The position numbers and the translations under genes are program-made. From assembly GCA_916048095.2 (NCBI GenBank), contig OU696572.1:3867362-3931361 (forward strand): a stretch of 64,000 nt of DNA, in the 5' to 3' direction. Below, piece after piece: positions 11,805-24,046 of the stretch (its first letter is position 1; every line of letters starts with the position of its first letter). The DNA is from Sacculina carcini (lineage: Eukaryota > Arthropoda > Thecostraca > Sacculinidae). The notes below the pieces were generated by a model, which was not told the origin of the DNA, did no database searches, and saw only the letters and a list, made by a program, of their open reading frames with translations.

Positions 11805-12805
11805 ACAACATATTTTTTCTGCATAAAATGCCGTTTTTAAGCAAAAAACAAAATTTCGTTTTTACTGAAACATCCAAATTTATAATTCTTATAGCAAAGT
11901 TTTATTTCGAATCAAGCCAGACCATACTGTATTTTGTTTTATATTTTTATTATCGTTTCTCTTCCAGCCTGCTGTAGGTTGTTTTCATATTTGTGTCTGA
12001 GTGCGCTGACCTAACTTGACGTATTTCATCAATTATGCACACCTGTTCGAATGGAGGATATCATTTTGTGCGCTGATAATTGTTGTTTGTGTGTACGAGC
12101 GTGTGTTGTGCCATGTGAGCGCCTCACAGACATTGCTCAGACTGCGTTCCTAAGATGTATGACCAATGTACGACCGCATGCTGAGAAGAGTGTAGAGCGA
12201 CGGGACTCCTCGTTTGTAACGACGGCCATTGAATCCCATATGCACATGAACTCTGCTGAACTTGTGCTAGTGACTTCGTCCACGCAGAATGCGCTTTCTA
12301 AGCCCGAGGCGCGGTGCATATGAACCAATGAGCGATTCGTACAGAGCGATGAGCGATCGTAATGAGCGATTGGTCGCCTTCGGTAGAGGGTGATGTCCTT
12401 CTCTCGCATGACAGGTGTATAAGCGGCCGTTTCCTCAGAGACGGGGGACCTGGACCAGCAAGGCTATGCTGCGACACTGTATTCTCGACTCTCTTCTATC
12501 GATTCTCTTTTATATTATATATTATATGTTATATATTATATATCTAAATTATATATCATTATATTACATCATATTCAATATTTTTACCCGCTTTTAATAA
12601 ATCAATTCAGAATTCCCCTCATAACTTATGATGTTTAAAAGTAGTAAAGCGAAATGTGAAATGCAAATAAGAAATATAAGAAATTATGAACAAATACATT
12701 ATTATATACAAATACTAAACATTTATTGGATAATCAACAGTCAATCCTTTGATTTAGTTACTATTTGTTTTATTTTTTCAATTAAGGTTCAATTTTATCA
12801 ATCGT
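11805..12805. other. No gene recognised
   Basis: Sequence right of the hAT element. 11805-12000 is AT-rich. 12050-12480 has mixed composition with three short repeats of 'gagcgat' near 12330-12370. 12480-12800 is very AT-rich. No domain or splice-supported exon was seen on either strand. Confidence 0.4.
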
Positions 12806-12955
12806 ATTTCATTTGGATCAAATTAATTTTCATTTGGATCAAATCAGATTTCATTTGAATCAAATTAAATTTCATTTGGATCAAATCAGGGTTTCGTTTG
12901 GATCAAATATGATTTAATTTCGATCAAGTCAGATTTCATTGGGATCAAATCAAAT
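12806..12955. repeat. Degenerate tandem array, about 22-base period
   Basis: Six to seven imperfect units of 'tttcatttggatcaaat(t/c)a' lie directly in front of the truncated LINE at 12963. Whether they belong to the LINE or to the target is unclear. Confidence 0.75.
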
Positions 12956-12962
12956 TGCAAAT

Positions 12963-14114
12963 GTTATAGACTTGTTCGAGGAGATCTCCAAGCAAGTTGA
13001 CAGAAAATTGTGTTCCATTGGTGTTTTCATCGACCTTTAAAAGGCTTTCGATACTTTAGACCATACTATCCTGCTGAATAAATTAACTATGTACGGCATT
13101 AGAGGCATTTCACTTTCACTATTTGGAGATTACCTGTGCGATAGATCCCAAATAGTCTCATTAAACAACGTATATTCCGAAAAAGAAACAGTAAAATACG
13201 GAGTACCACAAGGATCTATTCTGGGGCCAACCTTGTTTCTTCTATATGTAAACGACATGTTTAAAGCAGTTAGCTCCGGTAAGCTAGTAGTGTTTGCCGA
13301 CGACACAAGCTTAGTTTGCTCTGGCGCTACGGTGAAAGTAGCCTTCGAAACTGCAGATAGTGAATTATGGGCTCTAAATGACTGGCTTATACAAAACAAA
13401 ATGTCGTTAAACACCGAAAAAACCAAATTTGTCTTGTTCTCGTCTCCACGACTCAATGTTGATCCGGACGGCGAAATTTTTATCAATAATACCAGCATAT
13501 CCAGAGTCGAAACAATACATTTTCTTGGCGTGACACTCGATAGCAAGATATGCTGGAAAGATCACATCAATTGCACAGCAAGAAAAGTATCAAAAGCCGC
13601 ATTCACTCTTGGTAAAGCGAGACATTTACTTCAAATAGAAGAAAGTTTAATGCTTTACAATGCCCTTGTTAAACCCTATCTTGAATATACCTGCGAAATA
13701 AGGGGCCACACATGCAAATCATACATGAAAAGATTAGAGGTCTTGCAAAATCGAATTGTTAGAATCATATACAATTTACCACGAAACACACCATCCAAAC
13801 CGCTATTCACCAGAGGAAAAATATTGAATAGTTCAGGTCTTGTACACTTCAAAACATGTAAATTAATTTACAAAGTTTTTTATGAAAAATTGCACAAAAA
13901 TCTACAGATTTGTTTTGAAACAAATCCTCGTCGTCCCGACCTGTTCCTAGTAAAACACAGAAGAACATACGTCAGAAATCAAGCTTTGACCATAAACGGT
14001 GTGAAGCTGTGGAATGAGTTGGTGAAGAACAAAGAAATAATTCTGAGTGACATGACGTCTATGAAAAAATTCACTACATGCTTAGTCAACACCATTCTCT
14101 TAAAATGTATGTAA
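12963..14114 (+). pseudogene. 5'-truncated LINE reverse transcriptase (Jockey/CR1 type)
   Basis: Reads from the palm region (VFIDL then KAFDTLDHTIL) through GVPQGSILGPTLFLLYVND and the catalytic FADDTSLV to the thumb and the C-terminal region. A TAA at 13038-13040 interrupts the first catalytic block between DL and KAF. Otherwise the frame is open to a TAA after 14114. The endonuclease domain and ORF1 are missing, so this is a dead 5'-truncated copy. The 3' part continues to about 14430 with 'gtgtcgtttcgaaatacaaa', a typical LINE tail region. Confidence 0.88.
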
Positions 14115-14499
14115 ATAACAAAGCCCAATGTTGACTCAATTGCCTGGTGGAGATTGCCGGTCTTCTTATGATCTCATTATGAAACTGAGCTCTTGCTGAA
14201 CTGTAAATTTAAGGTACAGCAAGCAACGCGTCTATTACTTGCCACTGTACATTTCCAACTGAACTAAACTGTATATATATATGTTTTCTTCATTTTCTTC
14301 TTTTATTTTATTTGTTCTTGCTTTTTTCAAGGGATATAAGCCTTTATGGCTTCCCCCGACACATGCAAATATCTTGTTTGGTGTTATTATATTTTAACTG
14401 TGTCGTTTCGAAATACAAATACAAAATACCAATTTCATTCAGCAGATCAATTATTTGCAAATATAAATGTACAAACACTGCAAATATTTACACAAATAC

Positions 14500-15510
14500 T
14501 ACAAATATACACACAAACTTAGTGTCTCTGATGAGACTACGAATAAAAGCGAGTCGCATTAATCAGATTTGCAATCCTGACCAGAAAATCGGGCAATATT
14601 TTCGTGTAGGAAAAAAACGACTGAGGAAATATATTTAATGTAAAAAAGGTATATGAACACAAATAACTATATCAAAGAAACCATCATCCATAAAACCAGC
14701 TCTAAAAACAGGTTACTAATAAAAAAACAATTAATTTGGTTCCAATTTCCTTGATCTGCCGCCATTTTTTCATCTACAATCTCTACATCTACGAAAATCG
14801 TTTAAAAAATAATCTTGAAAAAAACCATGGGTTAAAAAAACAGTATAAATCAAGTGGCTTAACCAGCCGCTTATACCAGCAGGCTACTTGCAAAAGGTAC
14901 AAAAGGTATTTGAACGTACATCAATCAAATCTATCTTCCATAGAGACTGTTCTAGAAAGCATTGTTTCATTAAAAAGCGTTAGTTTAAATAAACGTTTGT
15001 CAAAAAAACACTTGACCAACCAATTAACTTGTCTTGTTCTGCTGCCAACATTTTCTGGACCTGTACATTAATAAAACGAATTTAAAACCAGTTTGAAAAA
15101 CATCATTGCATTTTTTCATAAAAAACATGGTTTCTTTTAAAAAAAAACATGATTATTCAATGAATTTGTTTTGTTATGCTGACAAATTATTTCAAATATC
15201 CACATAATTATAACCATCTTTAAAAACATGGGGTTTCTCAATGAAAAAAACCTAAACCACCGGACCCGGATGCACTTTCAAACTGTCTCCTGAGGTATTT
15301 ATTGATAAATATTTTTGTTTTTTATACTATTATCAAATTATCTTTGAAATATGACACGTAAAGATGTACAAAATGTCAATTAAACTCGTTTATATGTATT
15401 AAAATCCAACATCCGATGACAATTGGGGCTAATACAAAAAAACATAAAAACAAAACAAATAAAAAACATGTTTTTGCAAAATAAATCGAAACCAAAACAA
15501 ACGGTTTTTT
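14500..15510. repeat. Dispersed AT-rich repeat, copy B
   Basis: Second copy of the repeat at 7247-8203, sharing the same landmarks in the same order and orientation, and abutting the truncated LINE on its left. Its right end ('ttttttgcatcac') meets the SINE at 15522. Confidence 0.7.
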
Positions 15511-15521
15511 GCATCACTATG

Positions 15522-15742
15522 TGTGCCCCGTGCAGCTCGCTGCCACCGCAGAACCGATCCTCTCCACGCTATGGCGCCACATGGACGTAATGCGTATTAG
15601 AGAGGGCCACCCCCCCAGAATGCATGCAACAACACATGACTTATATCTGGTACCATCATTTACTGCTGGGTGGACAGGGGCTGCTGGTTGATAGAATTCG
15701 CCCAATGAAATTCCGCTCCGCCGGGATTCGAACCACGGTCTC
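15522..15742 (-). repeat. SINE copy 2
   Basis: Minus-strand copy of the tRNA-derived SINE. It retains a B-box (GGTTCGAATCCC on the minus strand, complementary to 15723-15734) but lacks the A-box half of the head. The body matches copies 1 and 3. It separates copies B and C of the AT-rich repeat. Confidence 0.82.
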
Positions 15743-16634
15743 AAAAACAGGTGAATAATGAAAAACCACTTGGTATAATTTGTTTCAACTTGCCTTGTTC
15801 AGCTGACAATTTGTTTCCAAATCTCTGCATCTACGAACACCGCCTCTCAGAAAAATCGATTTTTAAAAAACAATGGTTTAAAACAGTTTAAATCAAGTGG
15901 TTTAACCAGCCGCTTACACCAGCGGGCTATTTCATAGACAAGAGGTATTCGAACGTACATCAATCAAATCTATCTTCCATAGAGCCTGATTAAATTTTTC
16001 TTAAATTGCAAAAAATGTTTCATTAAAAAAGCATTGTTTGATTTAAAATATTGCTTTATTAAAAAAACGTGAAATAAAAATAATTTGACCAGCCAATTAA
16101 CTTGTCTTGTTCTGCTGACAACCTTTTCTGAGTTTGTACATTAATAAAACGAATTTAAAACCTGTTTTAAAAACATCATGGCTTGTTTTCATAAAAACGT
16201 GGTTTCCTTAACAACACATCATCATTTAATGAATATATTTTGTTCTGCCGACAAATAACTTCAAATATTCACATCATCAAAACCATCTTTAAAAAAATTG
16301 TTTTTTTCAACGAAAAAATCTAATCCACCGAGCCCGGATGCACTCTCAGACAGTATCTTGGGATATTTATTGATAAATGTTTTTGTTTTTAAAATATTAT
16401 TGAATTATATTTGAAATTTAACATGTAAAAACGTACAAAACATAAATTGAATTATATTTGAAATTTAACATGTAAAAACGTACAAAACATAAATTCAACT
16501 CATTTCTGTATACTAAAATCTAACATCAGAGGACAATCGGGGCTCATCCTAAGGAACCTATGAAAAACAAAAAACCTAAAAAATGTTTTTTTGTGCAAAA
16601 AAGTACCGCAACAAAAATGTTTTTTGCATCTCTA
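15743..16634. repeat. Dispersed AT-rich repeat, copy C (partial)
   Basis: Matches copies A and B from 'aaaaacaggt' to the end 'ttttttgcatctctag'. The left third is missing. One internal block ('tgaattatatttgaaattta') is duplicated in tandem near 16390-16500. Confidence 0.65.
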
Positions 16635-17677
16635 GTCGTGCATTACATTCTGAGTGCAGTTGTTTCCAAGCCTGCATGTTATGGTTACCGAGTGTTGTTA
16701 TTGTTACCTGGTCATTGTTCATTGTCATTGTTGTTCTCATTGTTTTGTACGCATCCTGAATTACTGCCACTGTTTTCGCTGACTCTTCACCAGCCCCGCT
16801 TCTGGTGGCGCGTTTTGTTTCGTATCATGTCAAGTTGTGCACTGCTTGAATGTGTGTATGTGTGTGTGCGTCTGTGCAGCGGCACGTGCACTAGTGCGTA
16901 GGTGTTGGTGTGTGCATCTGCATGTATTGCTGGCATGAGCACTTGCGTGTTAACGTGTTGTGATTGCTTGCTTGTTTACGTTTGCATTCCAGGAATAGTT
17001 TCTCAACATCTTGCGATTGTTGCAGCGTCATCTGATGCTGACATATCCAATGCTATGAGTCTGTATCGGGTGCCTCGCTGTTGTAGATTCAAGACGGGAG
17101 TCTATTGACAAATGTGATTGGTGTGGATGTTTGTGTGTGTATTGCTTGTGCGCGTTACTTCGCGTTGATCGATTCGTCTTTGATATGGTACTCGTGGACA
17201 TGGCCATTATCACTCCCGGTGCAACACCACAAATCCTTCCTTGTTCATTCGTCAACGTGTTTTGCTTGTGCTCGTACAGTTGTGCGCTTGTTCTCTGTTT
17301 GATTTTGGAGTGTCATGTTGAAATGCTCATGGGCCTAATATTTGTGTGATTTTTGTGTAAATACAATTCGATTTTGATGCACTCATGTTTACAATGTAGG
17401 TAATGATATGCTTTTTACCAATACTTGAAGTATTTTCCTGGGAGAATGGACGATTTTTACTTATCGACCCAAGGGCTCTCTACAATTATTCGCTGATTTT
17501 AAACCAATTCCACTAATATATGGTCCATTGTGCATGTTAATCTCTTCAATGTAGTTTTTTGCGTATGCTGTTTATGGCTTTCAAGTATCCGAATGACTGG
17601 TATTTTGGCCGAGCTTTTTTCGAGTTTTTTGCCGTAATTTTGTTTCTCTGTGCTTGTGTGAGTCTGTAGCTGGTGAC

Positions 17678-17770
17678 ATGGACATTCTTCTCAAGGGTAT
17701 CGTGAAGTTCGGACGCTCGACGCGCCCTTCAATACTGAAACAACTGGAAGAAATCAAGGACGACCATTCT
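17678..17770 (+). CDS. Beta-carbonic anhydrase exon 1
   Basis: Thirty-one codons beginning MDILLKGIVKFGRSTRPSIL and ending DDHS before GTGAGA. This matches the N-terminal helix of animal beta-carbonic anhydrases (the fly protein opens with a similar 'ILRGIMRYR' helix). The ATG is the first in frame; upstream 'tgtttctctgtgcttgtgtg' looks like a 5' leader. The many basic and few acidic residues in the first 16 positions would be compatible with a mitochondrial presequence, but this is inference. Confidence 0.82.
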
Positions 17771-18356
17771 GTGAGAGCTTTTAGTCTATAGCATTTGCAT
17801 TTTTAATTTAATATTTTGCATTTAGGTTTAATCCAAGTGGATTCTGTGTGTATACAAGTCAATGTTAAACATATTATATAGCTTTTATGTCTCAGCTGAT
17901 TCATTTGTTGATCAGCTTTTAATATAAATTATTTGTAGAGTTTAATATATTTCATAAAATATAAATATTAATATAAAATGTTAGCAGTTGAAATCGCATG
18001 CTTTTTGAGTTTACCGAATGCGTTTTTATATTCTTGAATGTTTCTGGGGTATTAAATGTTAAAATGTACCAAACACTTTTAGAGCACTATGTTCATTTGT
18101 CCACTATTTGAACAATTTATGCAAATATAAATGCCGATTAATTTTCTGTTCTGTTTTCACATTTATTGAAGGGTATTTGCGTAGTAGTGTTCAGTATTTG
18201 TAATGATGCATATTTTTCAATAGTTTTCACCAACTATTTCATAATTAAGTATATGTAAAATGTTGCATAACTTATCTCGTACAACGTCATTACGAATGTT
18301 AAAATATACTGCACAATTTATTGAACACTACTTGCTGAACATGAATAAATTACACT

Positions 18357-18358
<2 letters not shown>

Positions 18359-18442
<84 letters not shown>
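18359..18442. repeat. (AT)n microsatellite
   Basis: About 42 uninterrupted AT units in carbonic anhydrase intron 1. Confidence 0.97.
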
Positions 18443-18444
<2 letters not shown>

Positions 18445-19368
18445 AAATATTTATAAATAATGACTAATAATGATTCCAATTACAATGACTCATAAAGTGA
18501 TAGATTGTGTACCAAATATGCAGGATATCTTGAATATCGATCTTCATATATGAATAGCCAACTTGAATAAAATAAAAATGTAAATTGATTAAACAAAAAT
18601 GCACATTGTATAGACTAAATGCTTAGTCTAGGTGGTAATTTTTTAACTTGGTTATTCAAAAAACTGTTTCATTTTTTTTGCCTGATAGCATACGTATAAT
18701 GCACCTAAGAACTGTAATGAACTAATGAGGTTAAGTATTAAAACGTTCTCTGATAGTTGAAAATGCTACACATTTTCTTTGAGATGCCGACGTGTAATAT
18801 GACCAAAAGTATTTACGAGATACACCTGGCCGAGCAGCCACCATTAGCGCAAGTGCGGAGTCTCTGAACACAAACAACACCATTTCCACTGTCCAGAACA
18901 GTCCACCATGCACTGCATGAACTATGTGTTCTGTGTTCTGGTCCTCATCCGTGTTTTTCGGCGCACTGGGTCATATATAAAGTAGTGCCTTTCTGCAGGA
19001 GGGGAACCGGCAGAAGAAGCTGGAGCAGGTCTGATTTGTGAGATTCGGTCTTGGTAATTTTCGTTGTTAATCTTGGATAATCTCAGCAAAAGCTGGGCTC
19101 GATTTTAAGAAGATCAATCAATATTTTCAATTGTTGTTAAACGCTGTTTCGCCACCGTTTCGATTGACGGTCACGGTCTGTATACCTCGAGAAGCGTGCA
19201 GGGTTATTTTCATCGTAACAAGAATGGGGAGGTCCTGCAACAGCCACTACAGACTACTCGAGCAAGGCGACATGAGAGTTAACGTGTATTTGATAGGCTT
19301 TTGATCGGGACCTAGGATGGAATCCGCTATTTGGATGACTGCGCTATTTGGATGTCCTCTATTCAGAT

Positions 19369-19702
19369 AAGCGGTTCTTAACCTTTCTCAGTGTTCGCAC
19401 TCCTTTCTAATTAACAGTCAGCTATCGCACCTGCATTATACTCGCAGTCAGTTCTCACACCCCCTGGATTATTATTAGGTATGCGAAAAAATATGAATAC
19501 AAACGACTTAATAACAACCTTTTTTATTAAATATTCATTCGTACAACTCCCTTAAGAGCATCAAGCAAAACTACTTTTCAGGAGAATATACTGCATAGAT
19601 CAGAAATATACGTTCTTTAACAGAATTTACAGTAATTCACGCACCCCCTAGGAACCAGGCTTGCACCCCTTAGTAGTGCGAGCACCCCCGGTTAAGAACT
19701 AC
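19369..19702. mobile_element. hAT-type MITE
   Basis: 334 bases with inverted ends GCGGTTCTTAACC (left, from about 19371) and GGTTAAGAACTAC (right), flanked by ATTCAGAT (19361-19368) and ATTTAGAT (19703-19710), an 8-base duplication with one mismatch. The 'GGTTCTTAACC' ends and 8-base target site are typical of hAT miniatures. No coding capacity. Confidence 0.75.
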
Positions 19703-20065
19703 ATTTAGATTTAGAGGATCTTATTTAGAGGGTCGACTGTAATTTGCCCCTGTATATTCTCTGAGGTAACTGAACGTGTAGGCAAATGAGTGTGTACGCT
19801 AGGGCGGGTCGATTTTAATGGGTTTTTTAAGTTTGATATTTGTTAAAGTGGACATAAATGTGTTAAAGTGGATTTTATAGCTGATTTTGATAAATTTGAA
19901 TTCGATAAAACGAGTTTGAAAATATTACTTCCCTATTCTCAACCAATTAAGCAAATTCATTTGAAAATTAGAAAAAGGCTAAAATAACCCATATGTCCAA
20001 TGTGTACTGGACCAATTTTATCTTAATATTTCAATGTTGTGAAGATGCTATTGTATGCATATTGA

Positions 20066-20260
20066 TAGGGCTGTCAAAAGGTAATAAAGTAACCTTTCCC
20101 ATAAAGGTCACTTTTTAAAACAAAGATCACCTAAAACAACATGAAAAAGATTTTAGGACAAGTATTAAAAAGTTATCAGGTTACCAAAGGTTACATGTGC
20201 ATTTTTAGGTTAATATTTTGCTGTTAGGTTACCTTTTCATCGTTATGACTTTGTTTTTTC
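20066..20260. mobile_element. Solitary hAT end, same family as 8910-11796
   Basis: Starts TAGGGCTGTCAAAAG and follows the right terminus of the 8910-11796 element (read in reverse) through the blocks 'aaaggtcactttt', 'aggttaccaaa' and 'ttaggttac'. The opposite end is not found, so the copy is truncated, probably shortly after 20260. Confidence 0.7.
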
Positions 20261-20505
20261 ATATTTGTATTGTTATTATGCAACTTGATAACGGTTTTTT
20301 AATTGTTTTTCAATCGAAAGAGGCAGATGCCTTTTTTCGCGGTGGTCAAAAATATAATCAAATCATTGTATCTTCAACGAACTTTTAAGGAAATTAATTT
20401 TGAAATTGGCAAAATGCAAAAGTTAACGCACATATCGTTATAAATATGAGTATGCATGCATGCTTGTGTGTGTGTGTGTGTGTGTGTATGACGTGTGTAC
20501 CGCAG

Positions 20506-20590
20506 CCAAGTGCGTTGCTTTTCACGTGTATGGACAGTCGAGTACTGCCGAGTGCTGTGACTGCTGCCAGTGTCGGCCAAATGTTTGTAG
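20506..20590 (+). CDS. Beta-carbonic anhydrase exon 2 (zinc site, catalytic dyad)
   Basis: Encodes PSALLFTCMDSRVLP, then a short Ala/Thr stretch, then VGQMFV. CMDSR is the diagnostic beta-carbonic anhydrase motif: the Cys is the first zinc ligand, and the Asp-Arg pair is the catalytic dyad that holds the zinc-bound water. VG(D/Q)MFV precedes the RNAGN block of exon 3. The acceptor is 'accgcag'. The donor GTGAGT leaves a single G that becomes the first base of the Val codon completed by exon 3. This phase match across 6.4 kb is strong support. Confidence 0.92.
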
Positions 20591-20806
20591 GTGAGTGACG
20601 TCACTCGGTAGATTGTAATAGACCTCAATAGACTGGGGACACACTGGTGGACGTTTTTTTGACGTCGCCACCGTATCAGTAGTGCGAGTTTGTTTAGAGA
20701 GTGTTAGTTTATCTGTATACCTGTCTCTCTCTATCTATCAAGTACTACTAAATACAGGACCTGCATGACCCGATGTCTGAGTCAGCGAGCGCAGGCCAGT
20801 GTAGTC

Positions 20807-20851
20807 AACGCCACCACAACACCACATATCTAGGTGTATCTAGGTGGCGTT
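20807..20851. repeat. Inverted repeat related to 8314-8359
   Basis: AACGCCACC (20807-20815) and GGTGGCGTT (20843-20851) are exact complements. TATCTAGGTGGCGTT at 20837-20851 is identical to 8345-8359. A preceding 'atatctaggtg' gives a short tandem echo. Unknown function. Confidence 0.7.
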
Positions 20852-21128
20852 GGTGTAGTTCGCGGTGTCGACAGATTTTGTGAGAATTGTGTCGCTCTTC
20901 ATTGAACGGAGGTACTGTATCTAGCTTGGCTCGTGCAAACGCTCAATTATAATAGGTCGATGGAAGCATTGCCAGCCAATTTGCGTCAGCATCGTGCAAC
21001 CTGATCTTGAAATGACAGTTGATCTGTGCATTTGGTAGTGGTGGTGTTTGACTCGTTGCTGTGTTAGCGTGTTGAAATCAGTGTTATTGCTTGCATTTAT
21101 TGCTCTCTGTTGATTTTGTGCGTTCGAA

Positions 21129-21335
21129 ATGCCGAACAAGTGTGGTGTTGTGAACTGCAATGGAAATTACTGCGAGGTGTCGTGGGTTAATAATACCAAA
21201 AACTGGGACAAACGTTTTCTTCAGAAGGAACTGAGACATCTTTTCCAGGATACCATAAATTCATTTGATGACTTGGACCTGGACGTAGTCTCACAAGCAG
21301 GGCAAGAACATGGCTATTTCAGGATTGGAAGAACG
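21129..21335 (+). CDS. THAP-like protein, putative exon 1
   Basis: Starts MPNKCGVVNCNGNY. A Met-Pro start followed by C-x4-C and GNY is the usual opening of the THAP zinc-dependent DNA-binding domain, found in host regulators and in P-element-type transposases. The following 55 residues do not show the expected HxFP and second C..H pair, so the domain is incomplete or diverged. A good donor (GTTAGT) follows codon 69 at 21336. Alternatives: a relic of a domesticated or dead P-like transposase inside carbonic anhydrase intron 2, or chance. Confidence 0.4.
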
Positions 21336-22103
21336 GTTAGTTTTCTATTCTTGACAGAAATTTTTGCGAGTGCAACCTGTCTGTGAATGTCGAAAATCAG
21401 CCCACGTTGTGTAGCCCATTGGCTTGCAGTGCATTAAAGAACGGCGCAAATGTACCACCCTTCAAAATATTTCATCATAGTAATGGTATGAGGTTGTATA
21501 GTAGGGCTGGGCAGGAACCGTAAAAATTGATACTCACGGTTCCGGATCCGTAGGTCAGTGGAACCGTGGGAACCGGTTCCACTTGGGCAAACAAATTGAT
21601 ACTTTCTGTGTGCATGGGTCGAGACCCCTCAATGTTTAGAAGGCACCCAAGGGGGCAAGGCACTAAATAGAGCTGGCATAGATGAACGTGTGGCTGGGAG
21701 AATGTTATCAAATGTCTTTATAAATTCAAAATTTCATTGTAAAATCAACATTTTATCAATTTCATTTTTGTCGGGCACCTCACATTGGTTTTTGGGTGAG
21801 TGAAGCATATAACTCCTTACTACGGCCCTGTAATTAGGAAAACATAGACATATACAAGACATTATAATCTCTTTATTTATCATCTAGCATTATCATCTCA
21901 ACATAAAAGAGCATGCAATTCTGACGAAAAAACGCTGTGCTGAATATTCATGTGCTAAATAGAATCATAAGAAAAACTGCACCGATCTCCACCTTGACAT
22001 TTGCAAAATTCAATGAAGTTAAAAATCGACCCACCCTAATGCGCACATTATGCGTATATAAATGGTTGTGTGATTTAGCTTGAATGAATGGTATGTATTT
22101 GCT

Positions 22104-22890
22104 TTACACGATTCGGGTTTGAAATTGGCAGTCTGGGCTAGTATTGACTGCTCGTGCCAGGTCTTGACTGCGGTGAAAAAGTTTCCCTGCGATCGCACCC
22201 CTGATCTTTGAAAATAACAAAAAATCACAGGGAGCAAGGTCAGGTGAGTAGAGTGGATGGGGGAGAAGCTTGATCCCCTGCTCCTCCAGGAACTTCTGAG
22301 TGAGGCGAGCTTTGAGGGGTGCAGCATTGTCGTGGTGCAGCAAAAGGCGCGATCGGCGGCGGCTCGGTGCAGACTTGGCCTGATGCTCCAGGACTTGAGG
22401 AAGGACTTGGTCAATGTTGTACTGGGCTCTGATAGTAGATTGTTGAGGAATGACATCCACACACATTGGTCCCTGATAATTGAAGAAGATGGTGAAAAAG
22501 TGCTTCCTGCTGCGAAATCCTTCCTTCAAAATCTGAGGTCGAGGCTCCTCATTACTTAACCACACCATGTTAGATTGCTTGTATCTGTTGGTGAAGAAAC
22601 AAATCCAACATTCGTCTCCAGTAGCAACATCTGAGAACCGTTTTGGACCATTTGGCTCGAACCCAAACAGCCAATGACGGCAAATCAGTACCCGTTCGCA
22701 TTTCTGCTCTTCCGTTAGCAAATGAGGTATTCATCGGGCACACTTCTTCCTCAGCCCTAAGTGCTGATGCGTGATGAATGCATGATGCGTGCTGATGCAT
22801 GTGGACTCCTATAACTGACGTCAAACTCCAAAGATTAGAACCGAAGAGTGACTGTTGGATCCTCGTCAACGGTGGCTCGTGCACGGGCAT
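22104..22890 (-). pseudogene. mariner (Tc1/mariner) transposase relic
   Basis: The 22721-22104 frame holds GDECWI (first catalytic Asp), then LLHHDNAAP (second Asp), then YSPDLAPCDFLLF (third Asp). Exactly 34 residues separate the second and third Asp, giving the DD34D signature of the mariner family. The N-terminal helix-turn-helix region is degraded: a fragment at 22890-22570 is in another frame. No mariner inverted repeats or TA duplications were found around it, so it is a dead fragment inside the hAT element. Confidence 0.88.
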
Positions 22891-24046
22891 TTGTTGCTCC
22901 GGAATCTAATATTGACGTAATCGCACAGTTCAACAAGGAAGTGCGACCCAGGCAAACGGAGACAGGTTCAAACATGTCGCAACAAGCAACACTTGCTGCC
23001 CCGCGCACCCCTCCCACCTAGCGCTCATAGTCTCTCAGCTACGAGTCCTTCTGTCGTTCATGTCTGATCACCCCTCGTAACTGACCAAATATTTGTCCTT
23101 AGCCGCGTACAACCATGTCAGCCTGTTGATTTCAGTCATAACAGACTCTGAGTGAAAACACGGTTTGCGACCAAATATGACAGTATTCATCAATGTCCAC
23201 ACAATCTGACTTTCATCCAGAATTATCACGTACATTTCGTTCGATAAAAAAAACTTAGGAGGCATCTTTCTCGCCTGGTTCACACCTGTATGGGTTTTCA
23301 CATTCTTTGTCGGCGACACGTCAAATGTGATCGTTGTACCGTGATCACAGTCTTGGTCATGTATGCTAAGAATGGGTGGATTCTGTACTTTTTCAGAAGT
23401 TGAACTAGTACCAAGTTGCGGTAGATACATTTTTTTCATGCGGATTCCGAAAATATATATTGTATTGGATTCAATGAGAAAACCTTTCCCGGAAGTCAAG
23501 TTAAAACATCCATTTTGTCGTAAAATTGCGATCGTATAGCGTTTAATTGGCTGTCTGGATTTTAAATTTTTTGTTGTTTCTTTGTTTTGTTTGTTTGATT
23601 GTTGAATCGTAATTGAAGTCAACATGGAAATGATGCACTTTTCACGCAGATTTAGAAAATGTTGTATCAACATTCATGCGATACTTTTTCGCTCAAATTA
23701 GCTGAAAATGCGGTTATTTAATAAAATTCGGGTAATCATACGCCAAAAAATAACATATTAATAATATATTTAATAAAATAAGTGTAATAAATAATATGTA
23801 TTTAGTTTAGTATCATACCTCGGTTAATATGCCTCTGCGCGCACAGACGTGGAAAAATGCTCATGTATTCATAACAAAAGACAATATAATACGCATTTTT
23901 AAATACACGTGAAAACTGCATTCACCGCAATTTCATACTAGCATTAATTCTAAAACCGTCGCGCCGTAGTGCTCATGTAATGTGTGCGCAATGCGCATAC
24001 TTTTCCCTGTCAGTCCTGATACTAAGATTCATGTGGACCCTGGTTC

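Larger units (their letters stand above)
17771..20505 (+). other. Carbonic anhydrase intron 1
   Basis: AT-rich intron. It holds an (AT)n run (18359-18442), a 334-base hAT-type MITE (19369-19702), one end of the TAGGGCTGTCAAAA hAT family (20066 on), and a GT tract just before the exon 2 acceptor. A possible 30-base micro-exon at 18999-19030 was considered and rejected. Confidence 0.8.

Noticed and set aside
18999-19030. A 30-base micro-exon between 'ttctgcag' and 'gtctga' in carbonic anhydrase intron 1
   Set aside because: Exons 1 and 2 already join in phase and match the family without extra residues, and the donor is poor.
19800-22038. TAGGGCGGGTCGATTTT at 19800 and its inverted form AAAAATCGACCCACCCTA at 22021-22038, flanked by TA, looked like the two ends of one 2.2-kb element
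   Set aside because: The interval contains carbonic anhydrase exon 2, the THAP-like exon 1 and the left end of a hAT element that runs to 24346, so the two motifs cannot bound one insertion. They are probably separate relics of one family.
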